DNA of 31,310 bases from Stentor coeruleus. Lineage: Eukaryota > Ciliophora > Heterotrichea > Heterotrichida > Stentoridae. The DNA lies in NCBI GenBank assembly GCA_001970955.1, contig MPUH01000864.1, positions 1 to 31,310 of the forward strand, in the 5' to 3' direction. The notes beneath the pieces were generated by a model. The model saw only the letters and a program-made list of their open reading frames with translations. It did no database searches and was not told the origin of the DNA. Position numbers and translations under genes: made by a program. This document shows, one piece after another, positions 16,484-25,771 of the stretch (its first letter is position 1; each line of letters starts with the position of its first letter).

Positions 16484-19438
16484 TTATCTGCACTTTATAA
16501 TATTTATATAAACCTTCATTTTTTCAGTGAGGATCTTGCGCAAAACAATAAATGCAAGTGATTGTAGCTGCAAAACCCAGGGACTTGGCTGAACTTTCAC
16601 TTGAACATCTTCATTAGTATCATCGAAATTATCAAAATCTTCTGAACTTGACGAAGATTCTAAAAACTTCAAATTTATGCTTCTAGTTGGGGCTTTTCTA
16701 TACCTTTTAATTTCCCCAAAAGCATTCAAATATACCACCCCAACAACATCACCCAAAGTCTTAGCTAAGCCAGTCAATCCCAGCTTATATTTTATAATAA
16801 AATCAGCTTCAAAATCTTTTTGGAATTTATTTATAGCTTTGCCATTAATCGCTTGGTCATGAAGGCTAGCACAAGGTGTTTCAGGTTCACAGATTTTATC
16901 AATCAGTCTTTCAAATACAGCTTTTTCATTAGACCCAAATTTACACCTTTGTGGGGTTTCCTTGGCTTGTGGTTGCTTAACATTGAATTTTACCTTATTT
17001 GGTGCTTGTCCCAAACTTTTTTTTGGCTTCTTTTTAATTATGCTATTTTGTTTTTTTACAGATAAAGGTGCAGAAATTGGAGATGCAAGTCCAGGAAAAG
17101 GAGAATTAGGCTGAATATCGCTTGTGTTTACTTTAAGGCAATGATTATAGCTGCTATCTCCTTTTAAGGTCCCAAGCGAATTATCAGTGTTTATACTTGA
17201 AAAATTCAGTTTGTCGATAACACGGCTATTGTTCCGAGTGTGCCCGTTCTTCATTTTCCCAAAGACTCTGACCATGCTCCTATATTCCCACTTATCATAT
17301 AAACTTGTCATTTTTAAATTAATCTTCATTAAACAGTATTGCTTTCTTTCTTCTATAAAATGGTGGATTAAACCATAATACCCTCCCATTTTGCATTTTA
17401 ATATAAAACTCATTGTCTTTATAAATTTAGCTTTAGCTTGTGAATCGTCAAAAATTGCTTTAAAACTTTCCTCCTGTCTTTCCCTTAAAACTTTTCCAAT
17501 AACTGCAGCCAAGAATTTAACCCCATACTTCAAATTTTTCACTGGCTTTTTATGTTCTTTTATAGCTTTAAAAGTGTTCTTGTATATTTTTCTTATATAA
17601 GCGCTGATTTTCATGCCAAGCTGCCGAGCGTTGGTTTTCGATGCATATTTTTTGCTGATTTCAGCAATTTTTGAAGAAACTCTATGTCTTTTCCATAGCT
17701 CAAAGTATTTTAAAATTAGAATTCGCTTATTTTTCATCCCTGCAAAGTTTATGAGTTTATCAATAACACTTTGCTTTGTCAGGTTATTATAGAAAATTGA
17801 AGAGATTATTGAAAAAGCTACAGATTTCATAGCTTTGTTGAAAATATTTTGGAGTTTGTTGAGGCCTTGATGATTTTTTTTCCTGTTTTGATAAAAAGTT
17901 ATGATTTTTGATAGAGAAATTTGATTATATCTATTGATCGGCATTGCTAAGATAGTATAAATTTTATTTGCTGCTTTAAGGCGTTTTGAATGGTTATAAG
18001 ATAGTTGCTTTATTAAGTTTAGAATTGATGAAATTGTAGTATTATGATGGGTTAATAGGATTTTATAAAGTGAAAAAAGTGTTTCATTTTTGACTTTTTC
18101 TTTTTGGAGGCGTAGGGATTCTGAAAAATCACAGAGGGACTTGAAAGCTTTACTTTCTTTAACTATTTTGTTACGCTGGAGAATTTGACTTAAGGTGTTT
18201 AGAAGCTGTGATATGTTTTTGTTGATGGCTGAGAGTTTGCTGAGCTTTACTTTCTCTTTGTATTCATTGAAAGAGCAAGTCAATGCTTGAATAGTAAATC
18301 TCTTAAATATCTTCGCGATTTTGCCAAGTGATATCTCTTTGCTTAGCACCGAAGTGAGAGCCATCGGGCTACTCTGACATAAGCTTCTTCTTGCATCCGA
18401 CAAATTCTCTTGTATACCATCCTGCTGCACTCTAAGATTACTATAATGTTTCGTAATAGGTAATCCTTCTGCTTTAAAATAACAAGAAAATGCTAAAGAC
18501 ACTAAACTTCCTGAGTACACTTGCACAGCATCACTGAAAATTTCATCGAAAACATAATTTCTTGCTTCAAGCGTTTGAAGTTTGCACATAGACTTATGAC
18601 TAATCCTCCATTCATGCAAACACAAATCTTCCCTACTAATCCCATACAATACCGAAGGACAGCCAGCAATAGATCTATATTTACAAGGCAATTTGACTAA
18701 TTTCAAGCAAGAATCAATAACAAAGGCTTCTTTATTATCAGTAAGCACTCCAATAAACTCAACACAATTGACAATCTGCTGAGTGAACATTTTTTCTAAA
18801 CCTTTAATTGAATGAGGATTAGAAAGTTTCCCAGAGGCCAGTTGACAGCTGGCTAAACGTCCATAAATATACACAAATCCTCCAGCAGTACATATAACAG
18901 TAAACCCATTACCACAAACGATCTGCTTAACACTAAACATTTTAGCACTTTGAACAATTTGTGGAAGCTGTTTATTTACTGTTAATTCTGAACCTAATTC
19001 TCCAAGATGCCCTGATCCCCACATATATACATTACCATTTCTATCAACAAGACCAACATGTGTATTCCCAACACTTACAGATGTGCATTTTATATTGGGA
19101 AGAACCATTGTTAAAGGGCACTCGAAACAGTTTTCTAAAGCTAATAAGCCATATTTTGAAGGGTCTTTGCCTACAACAAACAGCTGACCTGTATAGGAAA
19201 TAAGACATGCCATGGTTGAGTTGCAAGAAATGAACCGAATTGAGTCAGACATGTGTAAGGTTTTTTCAGAGTCAAGAGATAACTCGTATGCATCACCAGA
19301 GTCTGTTAGGTAGACTCCCCAGTTTTTATGGAAACTGCACATTTTTGCTTGGCTGGGGATCTGAAGGATTTTTGGCTGGGTATTTTCGAGTGATGACTCA
19401 GGCCAGACGGCAATTTGAGAGTGTTTTTTCATTGCCAT
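16484..19438 (-). CDS. RCC1-repeat protein with long helical C-terminal region
   Basis: 984 residues. The first ~330 form RCC1-type repeats: GNTHVGLVDRNGNVYMWG, then GHLGELG, GNGFTVICTAGGFVYIYG, and weaker blades either side. They probably make a single seven-bladed propeller. Residues ~340-720 are basic and helical with recurring Leu/Phe/Trp positions (RILILKYFELWKRHR, MTSLYDKWEYRSMVRVF). These look like SFI1/IQ-like helical repeats that bind centrins or calmodulin, but no clean consensus is present. The C-terminal third is partly disordered (SSSSEDFDNFDDTNED). RCC1 propellers fused to helices are common in ciliary and signalling proteins; the role here is unknown. Start M1 or M3 (MAMKK). 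It lies 61 bp upstream of RALGAPB. Confidence 0.82.
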   Translation of the reverse strand: MAMKKHSQIAVWPESSLENTQPKILQIPSQAKMCSFHKNWGVYLTDSGDAYELSLDSEKTLHMSDSIRFISCNSTMACLISYTGQLFVVGKDPSKYGLLALENCFECPLTMVLPNIKCTSVSVGNTHVGLVDRNGNVYMWGSGHLGELGSELTVNKQLPQIVQSAKMFSVKQIVCGNGFTVICTAGGFVYIYGRLASCQLASGKLSNPHSIKGLEKMFTQQIVNCVEFIGVLTDNKEAFVIDSCLKLVKLPCKYRSIAGCPSVLYGISREDLCLHEWRISHKSMCKLQTLEARNYVFDEIFSDAVQVYSGSLVSLAFSCYFKAEGLPITKHYSNLRVQQDGIQENLSDARRSLCQSSPMALTSVLSKEISLGKIAKIFKRFTIQALTCSFNEYKEKVKLSKLSAINKNISQLLNTLSQILQRNKIVKESKAFKSLCDFSESLRLQKEKVKNETLFSLYKILLTHHNTTISSILNLIKQLSYNHSKRLKAANKIYTILAMPINRYNQISLSKIITFYQNRKKNHQGLNKLQNIFNKAMKSVAFSIISSIFYNNLTKQSVIDKLINFAGMKNKRILILKYFELWKRHRVSSKIAEISKKYASKTNARQLGMKISAYIRKIYKNTFKAIKEHKKPVKNLKYGVKFLAAVIGKVLRERQEESFKAIFDDSQAKAKFIKTMSFILKCKMGGYYGLIHHFIEERKQYCLMKINLKMTSLYDKWEYRSMVRVFGKMKNGHTRNNSRVIDKLNFSSINTDNSLGTLKGDSSYNHCLKVNTSDIQPNSPFPGLASPISAPLSVKKQNSIIKKKPKKSLGQAPNKVKFNVKQPQAKETPQRCKFGSNEKAVFERLIDKICEPETPCASLHDQAINGKAINKFQKDFEADFIIKYKLGLTGLAKTLGDVVGVVYLNAFGEIKRYRKAPTRSINLKFLESSSSSEDFDNFDDTNEDVQVKVQPSPWVLQLQSLAFIVLRKILTEKMKVYINIIKCR

Positions 19439-19485
19439 GATTATTTATTATATTAAGGGTTTAAGTAAAAATTATTTCTAGAGAA

Positions 19486-20067
19486 TTATAATGAGGCTAG
19501 ACACCCTGGCACACGTTTATTAGTGCTTTCGAGGAAACGCTTGAAAGTTGAAGTAAATGGGTTAGACTTTATAACTTTTTGTAATTCCTCATGTTTTTCG
19601 TTAAGTTTCGTGTGGTTTTGTGAACCTGGCTGTTGGAAAGCAGGGGAGTGTAAGTAAAAATAAAGATTTTTTAAACGATGTGATTCTTCAGGACGGAAAT
19701 TGGAAGGGTATTTTGGTACATTAGAATTAGGAGTTTTCGACTGGGACTTTTTTTTATTTTTTAATCCTCGGGTTGGGATATCTGATTTGTGTCTTCTTTT
19801 ATTGATTTGGCCTGGATACTCATCTAAAATAAGCTTGTCTGGAGCGTTGCTTTTAAACTCAGGCTCTTCTGGGATTTCAAAAGTTATGTTGTTTAAGCTC
19901 TCTAGCATCGTTGCTCTAGGATCTATGCCTTCATCCAAATTTTGATCATATACAGACTCGCCAACAGAATTTTGGTACTCAGAGCTTATCACAGAAAACA
20001 TGTCATCAATCCATAACCACTTCATTCCCATATGTTTGGTTTTCATACCAAGAGATTTTCCATTCAT
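19486..20067 (-). CDS. Hypothetical protein
   Basis: A 193-residue hydrophilic protein with no recognised domain. The N-terminus is compact (MKWLWIDDMFSVIS, residues 13-26). The middle is basic and disordered (KKKSQSKTPNSN), and a conserved-looking tail follows (LKNLYFYLHSPAFQQPG). Its ATG begins only 16 bp after the stop of the upstream gene, and its stop lies 47 bp before the RCC1-protein start. Start could be M1, M8 or M13; a start at M13 would lengthen the gap. It could also be the 3' part of the upstream gene after a new stop, but no intron or single shift joins the two. Confidence 0.65.
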   Translation of the reverse strand: MNGKSLGMKTKHMGMKWLWIDDMFSVISSEYQNSVGESVYDQNLDEGIDPRATMLESLNNITFEIPEEPEFKSNAPDKLILDEYPGQINKRRHKSDIPTRGLKNKKKSQSKTPNSNVPKYPSNFRPEESHRLKNLYFYLHSPAFQQPGSQNHTKLNEKHEELQKVIKSNPFTSTFKRFLESTNKRVPGCLASL

Positions 20068-20083
20068 AAACTAAACTATAACA

Positions 20084-21469
20084 TTAATTTTTCTTCTTTT
20101 TCTTCAGCCCTGGAGTGTTTGATCTTTTACCATTAGGTCTTGCACTGATCTTATTAGGAGTACTAGCTCGAAATTTTATGTTCTTTAATGAAGGTTTAGA
20201 TTCATCTTTAAGTCTCCGTTTGCTTTTGGCTCTAATAAGCGAAATTACCTCTGAAGGTCTTTTCTCAAGTAAATATCCCCTGCTTTGATCTTTTAAAAAG
20301 CGTTCATCTATTGAACTTTGTAATGAACCAAATTGCTCTCTATCCTCATAATGATTTGTTAAATCCTTACCTTCAATATTTTTCAGCATCTCAGAATAAT
20401 CATTATGTGAGACTTCAAAATTCGCATTTTGGCCTATATTCTCATTAGCACTTATAATATCATCAAGGCATACATCATTACCTTTACTCCTCTCTGTGTG
20501 GATTATATCAAATACAATATTTTCTCTTTCTGTTCCTTTGAGTCCTTCATCTTTGAAAAGATGTAAAAGATCAATTTCGTTAATATTTTGATTGAAAAGC
20601 TGTTGAAGCTTTTCTGAGATTTTGCGTGCGGTGTCAGGGTTGCAAGAGCCATCTGAGCCTCTTTCTATGTTTTTAAGTTTTTCTAGCAGACGCTTTTTTG
20701 TGTGCTCGTTTAGCGCTAAGGGAATAATTTCATAAGCTGGTTCTTCTTCAAAGCATTTGATTAGGTCATAGCTGAAATAGTCTGGAAGTGGAGCTGCTAA
20801 AGGTGAAGGAGGTTCTGAATATAATACCAAAGGGTCAACAAATTCATAGTATTTAAGTCCTGCATTCTGAGCCATGGATATTAAGTCCTTAGCCACTCCT
20901 TCTAAGGTATTAATAAGCAACTGTATATGATTATTTAGCTTATCTACTGTTGTATCTCCAGGTTTATCTTCTTCAGTATGTGCTGGAGTTAAGGTAGACT
21001 GCAAATTAGCTTCAGGATTTATAGGCTTGTATTTTAGTTGTTCTTGAAGAATGTTATTTGGCACAAGAGGCTTAAGAGCTTTTCTAAGATCAAAATCTAA
21101 GGTTTTCAAGAACTCTATAAAGCTGCTTCTACACCTATCTTTATACTCAATCAATATAGTACTAATTTTCTTTATGTCTCTCTTGGTTTTATTTATATTC
21201 TCTGTAAATATTTTTTTAATTCTTGCTAAGTTGTGCTTAAGTGATACAAGCTCTTCGATTTTGTCTGGACTCTCCCAGAGATTTGTTAGAGTTTTAAGGC
21301 TATTTGTATTTTTTTGAATCATGTCAGTGAGTTCTTTAAATGATCTTATCGAAAAATTTATTGAATTTCCAGTTTGCTGAGCATCTTCGGATATTTTCTG
21401 TGAAATCTTAGCTTGAACATCAAAGATTTCTTTAACAAGAATTTTAGTTTTTTTGAATAGAACTACCAT
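20084..21469 (-). CDS. Hypothetical helical protein with basic tail
   Basis: 461 residues, no recognised family. Residues 1-130 are a helical bundle or coiled coil (IKKIFTENINKTKRDIKKIS, about 85-105). A Pro-rich linker follows (YSEPPSPLAAPLPDYFSYD, about 218-236). A second helical part runs to ~330. The tail is very basic and ends in a lysine run (SNTPGLKKKKKN), possibly for nuclear or nucleic-acid targeting. No membrane segments. It is the first gene of the five-gene minus-strand row. Confidence 0.72.
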   Translation of the reverse strand: MVVLFKKTKILVKEIFDVQAKISQKISEDAQQTGNSINFSIRSFKELTDMIQKNTNSLKTLTNLWESPDKIEELVSLKHNLARIKKIFTENINKTKRDIKKISTILIEYKDRCRSSFIEFLKTLDFDLRKALKPLVPNNILQEQLKYKPINPEANLQSTLTPAHTEEDKPGDTTVDKLNNHIQLLINTLEGVAKDLISMAQNAGLKYYEFVDPLVLYSEPPSPLAAPLPDYFSYDLIKCFEEEPAYEIIPLALNEHTKKRLLEKLKNIERGSDGSCNPDTARKISEKLQQLFNQNINEIDLLHLFKDEGLKGTERENIVFDIIHTERSKGNDVCLDDIISANENIGQNANFEVSHNDYSEMLKNIEGKDLTNHYEDREQFGSLQSSIDERFLKDQSRGYLLEKRPSEVISLIRAKSKRRLKDESKPSLKNIKFRASTPNKISARPNGKRSNTPGLKKKKKN

Positions 21470-21891
21470 TTATAATGAAAAGTTAAAGAAAAATGTTTTA
21501 TCAGCTTTCTACTAAAGTGAATGCTTTCTATTACTTAGGAGATTCTAATTTATCCTAGATTAATATTCGAAGTAAATCATAGGAAAAATATATTCATATA
21601 TCAAAATAAATTTGAATTATTATTTATATTTATAAAAGTGTTAGGATGTATAACTAACCTACCACCCAAAATAATATTTATAATTGCGTTCTAAGACTTT
21701 CTAGAAAACTATATAAAAAATCTTAAAACAAAATATTAAAAAGCTAAATTTAGCGCAAGATGGATTAATTTTTATTATAACTTTAATATTGACTATTTTA
21801 TAAAACATAAAAAAACTTTTATCATATTTTAATGATACTATACAAAATTACTACACATTTCTAATCTGTTTTTCTTAATTAAATGAAGTTT
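21470..21891. other. AT-rich intergenic region
   Basis: 422 bp between the WD40 gene's stop and the start of the five-gene row. It presumably holds that row's first promoter. No frame, RNA gene or named motif is recognisable. Confidence 0.5.
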
Positions 21892-23781
21892 TTATCCTAG
21901 AATTAAATTCTTGTCAATGGTCTTGATATTATAAACCATTATGATGTCTTCTTTAACTTTTATCACAACATATTTCATTTTTAGCAGTGCTACATTTTTA
22001 TGAAAATCATTTTTGTGAGAATCATTTAATTTCCATACTTTGAAATTGCTTTCTAAATTTTCATTGCAAAATAGATTTTCTTTGTATTTAATTATCATTA
22101 TTTTAGCTGGTAATAGTAGTTGAAAAGATAAAGCATGGCATTGAGATTTCACATCCCATAAATCAATGTGATTTAAAGTGCTTTTGCTAAAAATTAAACC
22201 ATCTACTAATGATATCTTTTCAATATTTTTTTCTGTGTTAAATGATAAAAGTGTAGATCTTGTTTTTAAGTCCCAAAAATTAATTCTTCCATCTTTGCTT
22301 GCTGATACTAAATACTTTGAATCTTCAGAGAATTCAAGAGCATTTATTTGACTAAAATGATTGTCAAGCCGTGCTTTATGCAATCTGGTTTTGAGTTTCC
22401 AAATATCTATTTGAACGCTATCACTATTCAAATAGTTATTTGAACCCCCGAAAGCTATCATTTCACCACTTGTGTTTATAGCAACAGAAGATATATTCCC
22501 ATAAATGCATGGCAAATTATAGTAGCTAGCAAATTCTTCAAATAAATTGTAAGCAATTAGTTTGCTTGGTCTATAGAAAAACAAAGCAAATTTTCCATTT
22601 TGTATTATAAAAAAATTATGATCATAAATATAATATGGGATATTTAATCTTTTGATATCAGATTTAGTATAAATATTTTGCTTGAAAGTGTCGATGCCTG
22701 AAGTTATAAAATAATTTTTACAGGGTGTGAATTTTGCACATGAGATTTGAAAATTATACTCATATAGTTCAATTTCGTAAGGCTCTTTATAAAATTTTCT
22801 GATCCTCTTATAAAATCTAGAAAAACCCCAAGAGTTATGAACTTTATTACCGAATTTGCAATGCTTTTTTATAATTTTTTCTACTAGGGTCTTTTTATCT
22901 GAGTATTTTCTTTTTCTTGAATCTAAATAAAAGCTTGGCATCGTTTTGGTTTCATATTGATTACTGAGTTTTTCAAAGTTCCACAGTATTGCATATTTGC
23001 TATAGCCTGTAAGTAATAACGAATCATCATCTGAAAAACTAATAAAATTAATATTGCTGCAATTTCCAATTAACCAAGTTGCAATGCATTCTTTCTTGAT
23101 ATCCCAAACTCTAATAACGTAATCACAAACTTCTTTTTTATAAAAATCTCTATGCCCTCCAGTTACAGCATAGTTTCCGCTATTTGACACTGCTATTTTA
23201 GAAATCGGACAATAATGATCTTTTAAAACACACTTAATTGTCATATTACTGCAGTTGAAAATACAAATCGAATAATCTTCACAACTAATTACTAAAAATT
23301 CAAAGCTTTTTGAAGTTGCCATACAGTATATTAAAGAAGGGCATTCAATACTGTGATCTAAACTATTAGTCTTTATATTCAATATTTCTATAAATTTATC
23401 AGAATTTGAAGCAAGTAAATGCGCATTGTCTGGACTAAAAATTAAATTTCCACAATATGATTCACTTTTAGGAAAAAACTCAGATTTAAGTGTGTGTTCT
23501 CTTAAAGACCATATTTTTATTGATTTCTTATCAGTTGTAGCTAGTAAATTTTCATCATATGAGAGAATCATATCTGTAATATGGTGGTTGTGAGTTTGAA
23601 GATCAAGACCTAAATCTTTTTTAAATACTTCAAAACATTCTTTAGGTGAATTTATATATCGACTTAGGTTGGTTTTCAGAGAAATATATTGGAGATTTGA
23701 TTTAGGCATAGGCTTGATCACCTTATCAAGATGTTTTAACTCTTTCATTCCAATTAAAGGTCTTTTGTAAGAATTTCCCAT
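21892..23781 (-). CDS. WD40-repeat protein
   Basis: A 629-residue protein made mostly of WD40 repeats. Strand-c motifs include KKSIKIWSLREH, YVIRVWDIKKE, KYAILWNFEKL, VQIDIWKLKTR, GRINFWDLKTRS, HIDLWDVKSQ and FKVWKLNDSH, with the usual spacing of ~40 residues. At least nine repeats are visible, enough for two propellers, the second interrupted by a low-homology stretch at ~280-430. The first ~65 residues are a non-repeat lead (MGNSYKRPLIGMKELKHLD). No catalytic domain is present, so it is a scaffold of unknown partner. Codon use is more A/T-biased than in the five-gene row, closer to the pseudokinase downstream. Ciliates have many such WD40 paralogues, so a specific orthologue is not assigned. 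Confidence 0.85.
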   Translation of the reverse strand: MGNSYKRPLIGMKELKHLDKVIKPMPKSNLQYISLKTNLSRYINSPKECFEVFKKDLGLDLQTHNHHITDMILSYDENLLATTDKKSIKIWSLREHTLKSEFFPKSESYCGNLIFSPDNAHLLASNSDKFIEILNIKTNSLDHSIECPSLIYCMATSKSFEFLVISCEDYSICIFNCSNMTIKCVLKDHYCPISKIAVSNSGNYAVTGGHRDFYKKEVCDYVIRVWDIKKECIATWLIGNCSNINFISFSDDDSLLLTGYSKYAILWNFEKLSNQYETKTMPSFYLDSRKRKYSDKKTLVEKIIKKHCKFGNKVHNSWGFSRFYKRIRKFYKEPYEIELYEYNFQISCAKFTPCKNYFITSGIDTFKQNIYTKSDIKRLNIPYYIYDHNFFIIQNGKFALFFYRPSKLIAYNLFEEFASYYNLPCIYGNISSVAINTSGEMIAFGGSNNYLNSDSVQIDIWKLKTRLHKARLDNHFSQINALEFSEDSKYLVSASKDGRINFWDLKTRSTLLSFNTEKNIEKISLVDGLIFSKSTLNHIDLWDVKSQCHALSFQLLLPAKIMIIKYKENLFCNENLESNFKVWKLNDSHKNDFHKNVALLKMKYVVIKVKEDIIMVYNIKTIDKNLILG

Positions 23782-24068
23782 TTTATATTTAAAAAGTTAT
23801 AATTTATTCTACCACATAAAGTCATAATTATCATCTTGCATTAGATATCAAAAGTAATTTTTTTAAGTTGATTAGGCAATAAAGATTAGTACAATATTTT
23901 AACACAATTTCAATATCCTTATACACTTTATTAAATATTAAATTTTAACTTTATTAAATTTTTGAATTCTAATCTCGATTATTTTTTATAAAAGTAACAA
24001 AATTTGCATATTTAAGGTTGTTTTTTATGTTGATTTAAAATCAATAATAAAACCTAAAAGGAAAATAT

Positions 24069-24963
24069 ATCATTTTACATGAAATTAGAGAAAAAAAAAC
24101 CAAAGATGAATTGACTCAAAGACTAGCCCTCGCTTTAAAATTTTATAGATAACTTCATATAGAGCTCAAAACCTATGAGACAATCAGCTTCTTCATAAAA
24201 ACGTTTTCACAAACAATATTTTAGTTTATGATAGCAATGAAACCTTGAGAGAAAATTGTATTTTTTTATTCAACGGAGACTGCGATCAATTTATAATTAC
24301 TGAAGACTCAAAGATTNGAGAAAATTGTATTTTTTTATTCAACGGAGACTGCGATCAATTTATAATTACTGAAGACTCAAAGATTCCTATCGATTTAAGC
24401 TTGGATTATGATAAGAGTAATATATTTTTTTGTTTTTTGAATATTTATATTTAAAAAAAATATTGTTTAAATAAATATTATATAGCACCAGAAATTATTA
24501 ATCACGAAGCATACTGCCAATTTTATAATATCGACCCTCAAAATTTGAGAAATTATGCTTCAGATGTTTGTTTCTCAGCTGCATATATTTTAATATGGCA
24601 ACAGATTAAAGCATTAATAGATGGAATGATATAAACTTTTCGAAAACACTTGTTAAGATTAAGTTTTTTTTTTGAAAAAAATATTAAGGGTTTTTTTTAT
24701 ATGAATATTTTTATTGATGCTGCAAGTTAATACTAGTACAGCGAATAATATTGAATCGGGCTCTTTTGATTCCTTCGAAGTATGATAGTTGACAAAAATT
24801 TAGGGGTGATGAGGATTATTATAATTATTACTGAGAAGTAATTAGTTGAAAGCTATTATTTTATATTGTGTATTTATTTTTTAGAAGAGATTTTAATAAA
24901 GGGTTATGCTAATGTAGAATATGTAAATGCATTAGATATATTTTTAAGCTTTGAATATAATGG
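24069..24963 (+). pseudogene. Decayed copy of the neighbouring pseudokinase
   Basis: Translated pieces align in order with the C-terminal lobe of the protein encoded at 25772-27160. ILHEIREKKTKDELTQRLAL and FYR*LHIELKTYE match the helix before the catalytic loop. HKNVFTNNILVYDSNET matches HNCIRPNNILIYNNDET. FLFNGDCDQF matches YLFNGECKQF. YYIAPEIINHEAY matches RYLAPEIAYKQEY. RWNDINFSKTL matches RWNGLNFTNSL, and YANVEYVNALDIF matches LKFNDALALF. It carries a TAA (about 24150), several frame changes, an inserted A/T tract after DLSLDYDKSN, and a stop near 24635. No N-terminal half is visible upstream. It lies about 0.8 kb upstream of the intact copy in the same orientation, so a local duplication followed by decay is likely. 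Confidence 0.85.
24249..24385. repeat. 68-bp direct repeat around a single n (contig join)
   Basis: 24249-24316 and 24318-24385 are identical and separated by n at 24317, period 69. This is an unmerged contig overlap inside the kinase-like pseudogene; only one copy aligns to the paralogue. Confidence 0.9.
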
Positions 24964-25771
24964 TGTAAACTATTTTCATTACTATATAAGATAGGGATTT
25001 AAATATATATATTGAAATTCAAGAGAATTATAGTTATTTAACATAGGGCAGATGACTAAGTAGATTCAAAGGAAGCTTCTTGGAAAATAATTTTATTTGA
25101 TTTAATTTCAAGAAAAATTAGAAAGAAATATTTAAAATTTTATGAATATAAATATAGATTGTTGTGCTATCCCTTTAATTATATATTTTGCAATTGCATA
25201 TAATAATATATCAAAAATTAATAAATAAACTTAAAAAGTATCAACTACTCTTTTAAAAGTTTTTAGTAAATAAATTATAATTACCTTAATATTTATTAAA
25301 AACTCAAATATGTTTATGTTTAAGTCAAAAAAAATCTGCATAACCTTCAATTTTACAAGAATCATAGATAAATCGCATGCCTGAGCATATATAAATGCTA
25401 CAATATAATTCTCAAATATGAAATTGAACTTGAAATACTTAAAAATTTCGATTACTCATAGAATTTTCATACCTACTACCTAATAAGAGAAAAATAAAAT
25501 CGGGATATCATTACATTCTTTAAACTGCACGCTTTATTAACAATATTCAAAATATAATCACTTTATAATAATAACAATAATTGTAGACTTAGTTATGTTG
25601 TTTTTAATTGCTTTTTATATTTGTTACGTGTTTTAGTACAAATATGGTATTACCCTTTTATACCAAGCACCTATTTCATCATTCAAGAATATAATCTAAG
25701 CTGAATTCAACACTTTTATTCACCTTTTTACACTTTTGCAAATTTAAACTATAATTTAGTATATATAATTA
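24964..25771. other. AT-rich intergenic region
   Basis: About 0.8 kb, extremely A/T-rich, between the decayed and intact kinase-like copies. It presumably includes the promoter of the intact copy. I could not align any of it to that gene's N-terminal half, and no other gene is visible. Confidence 0.5.
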
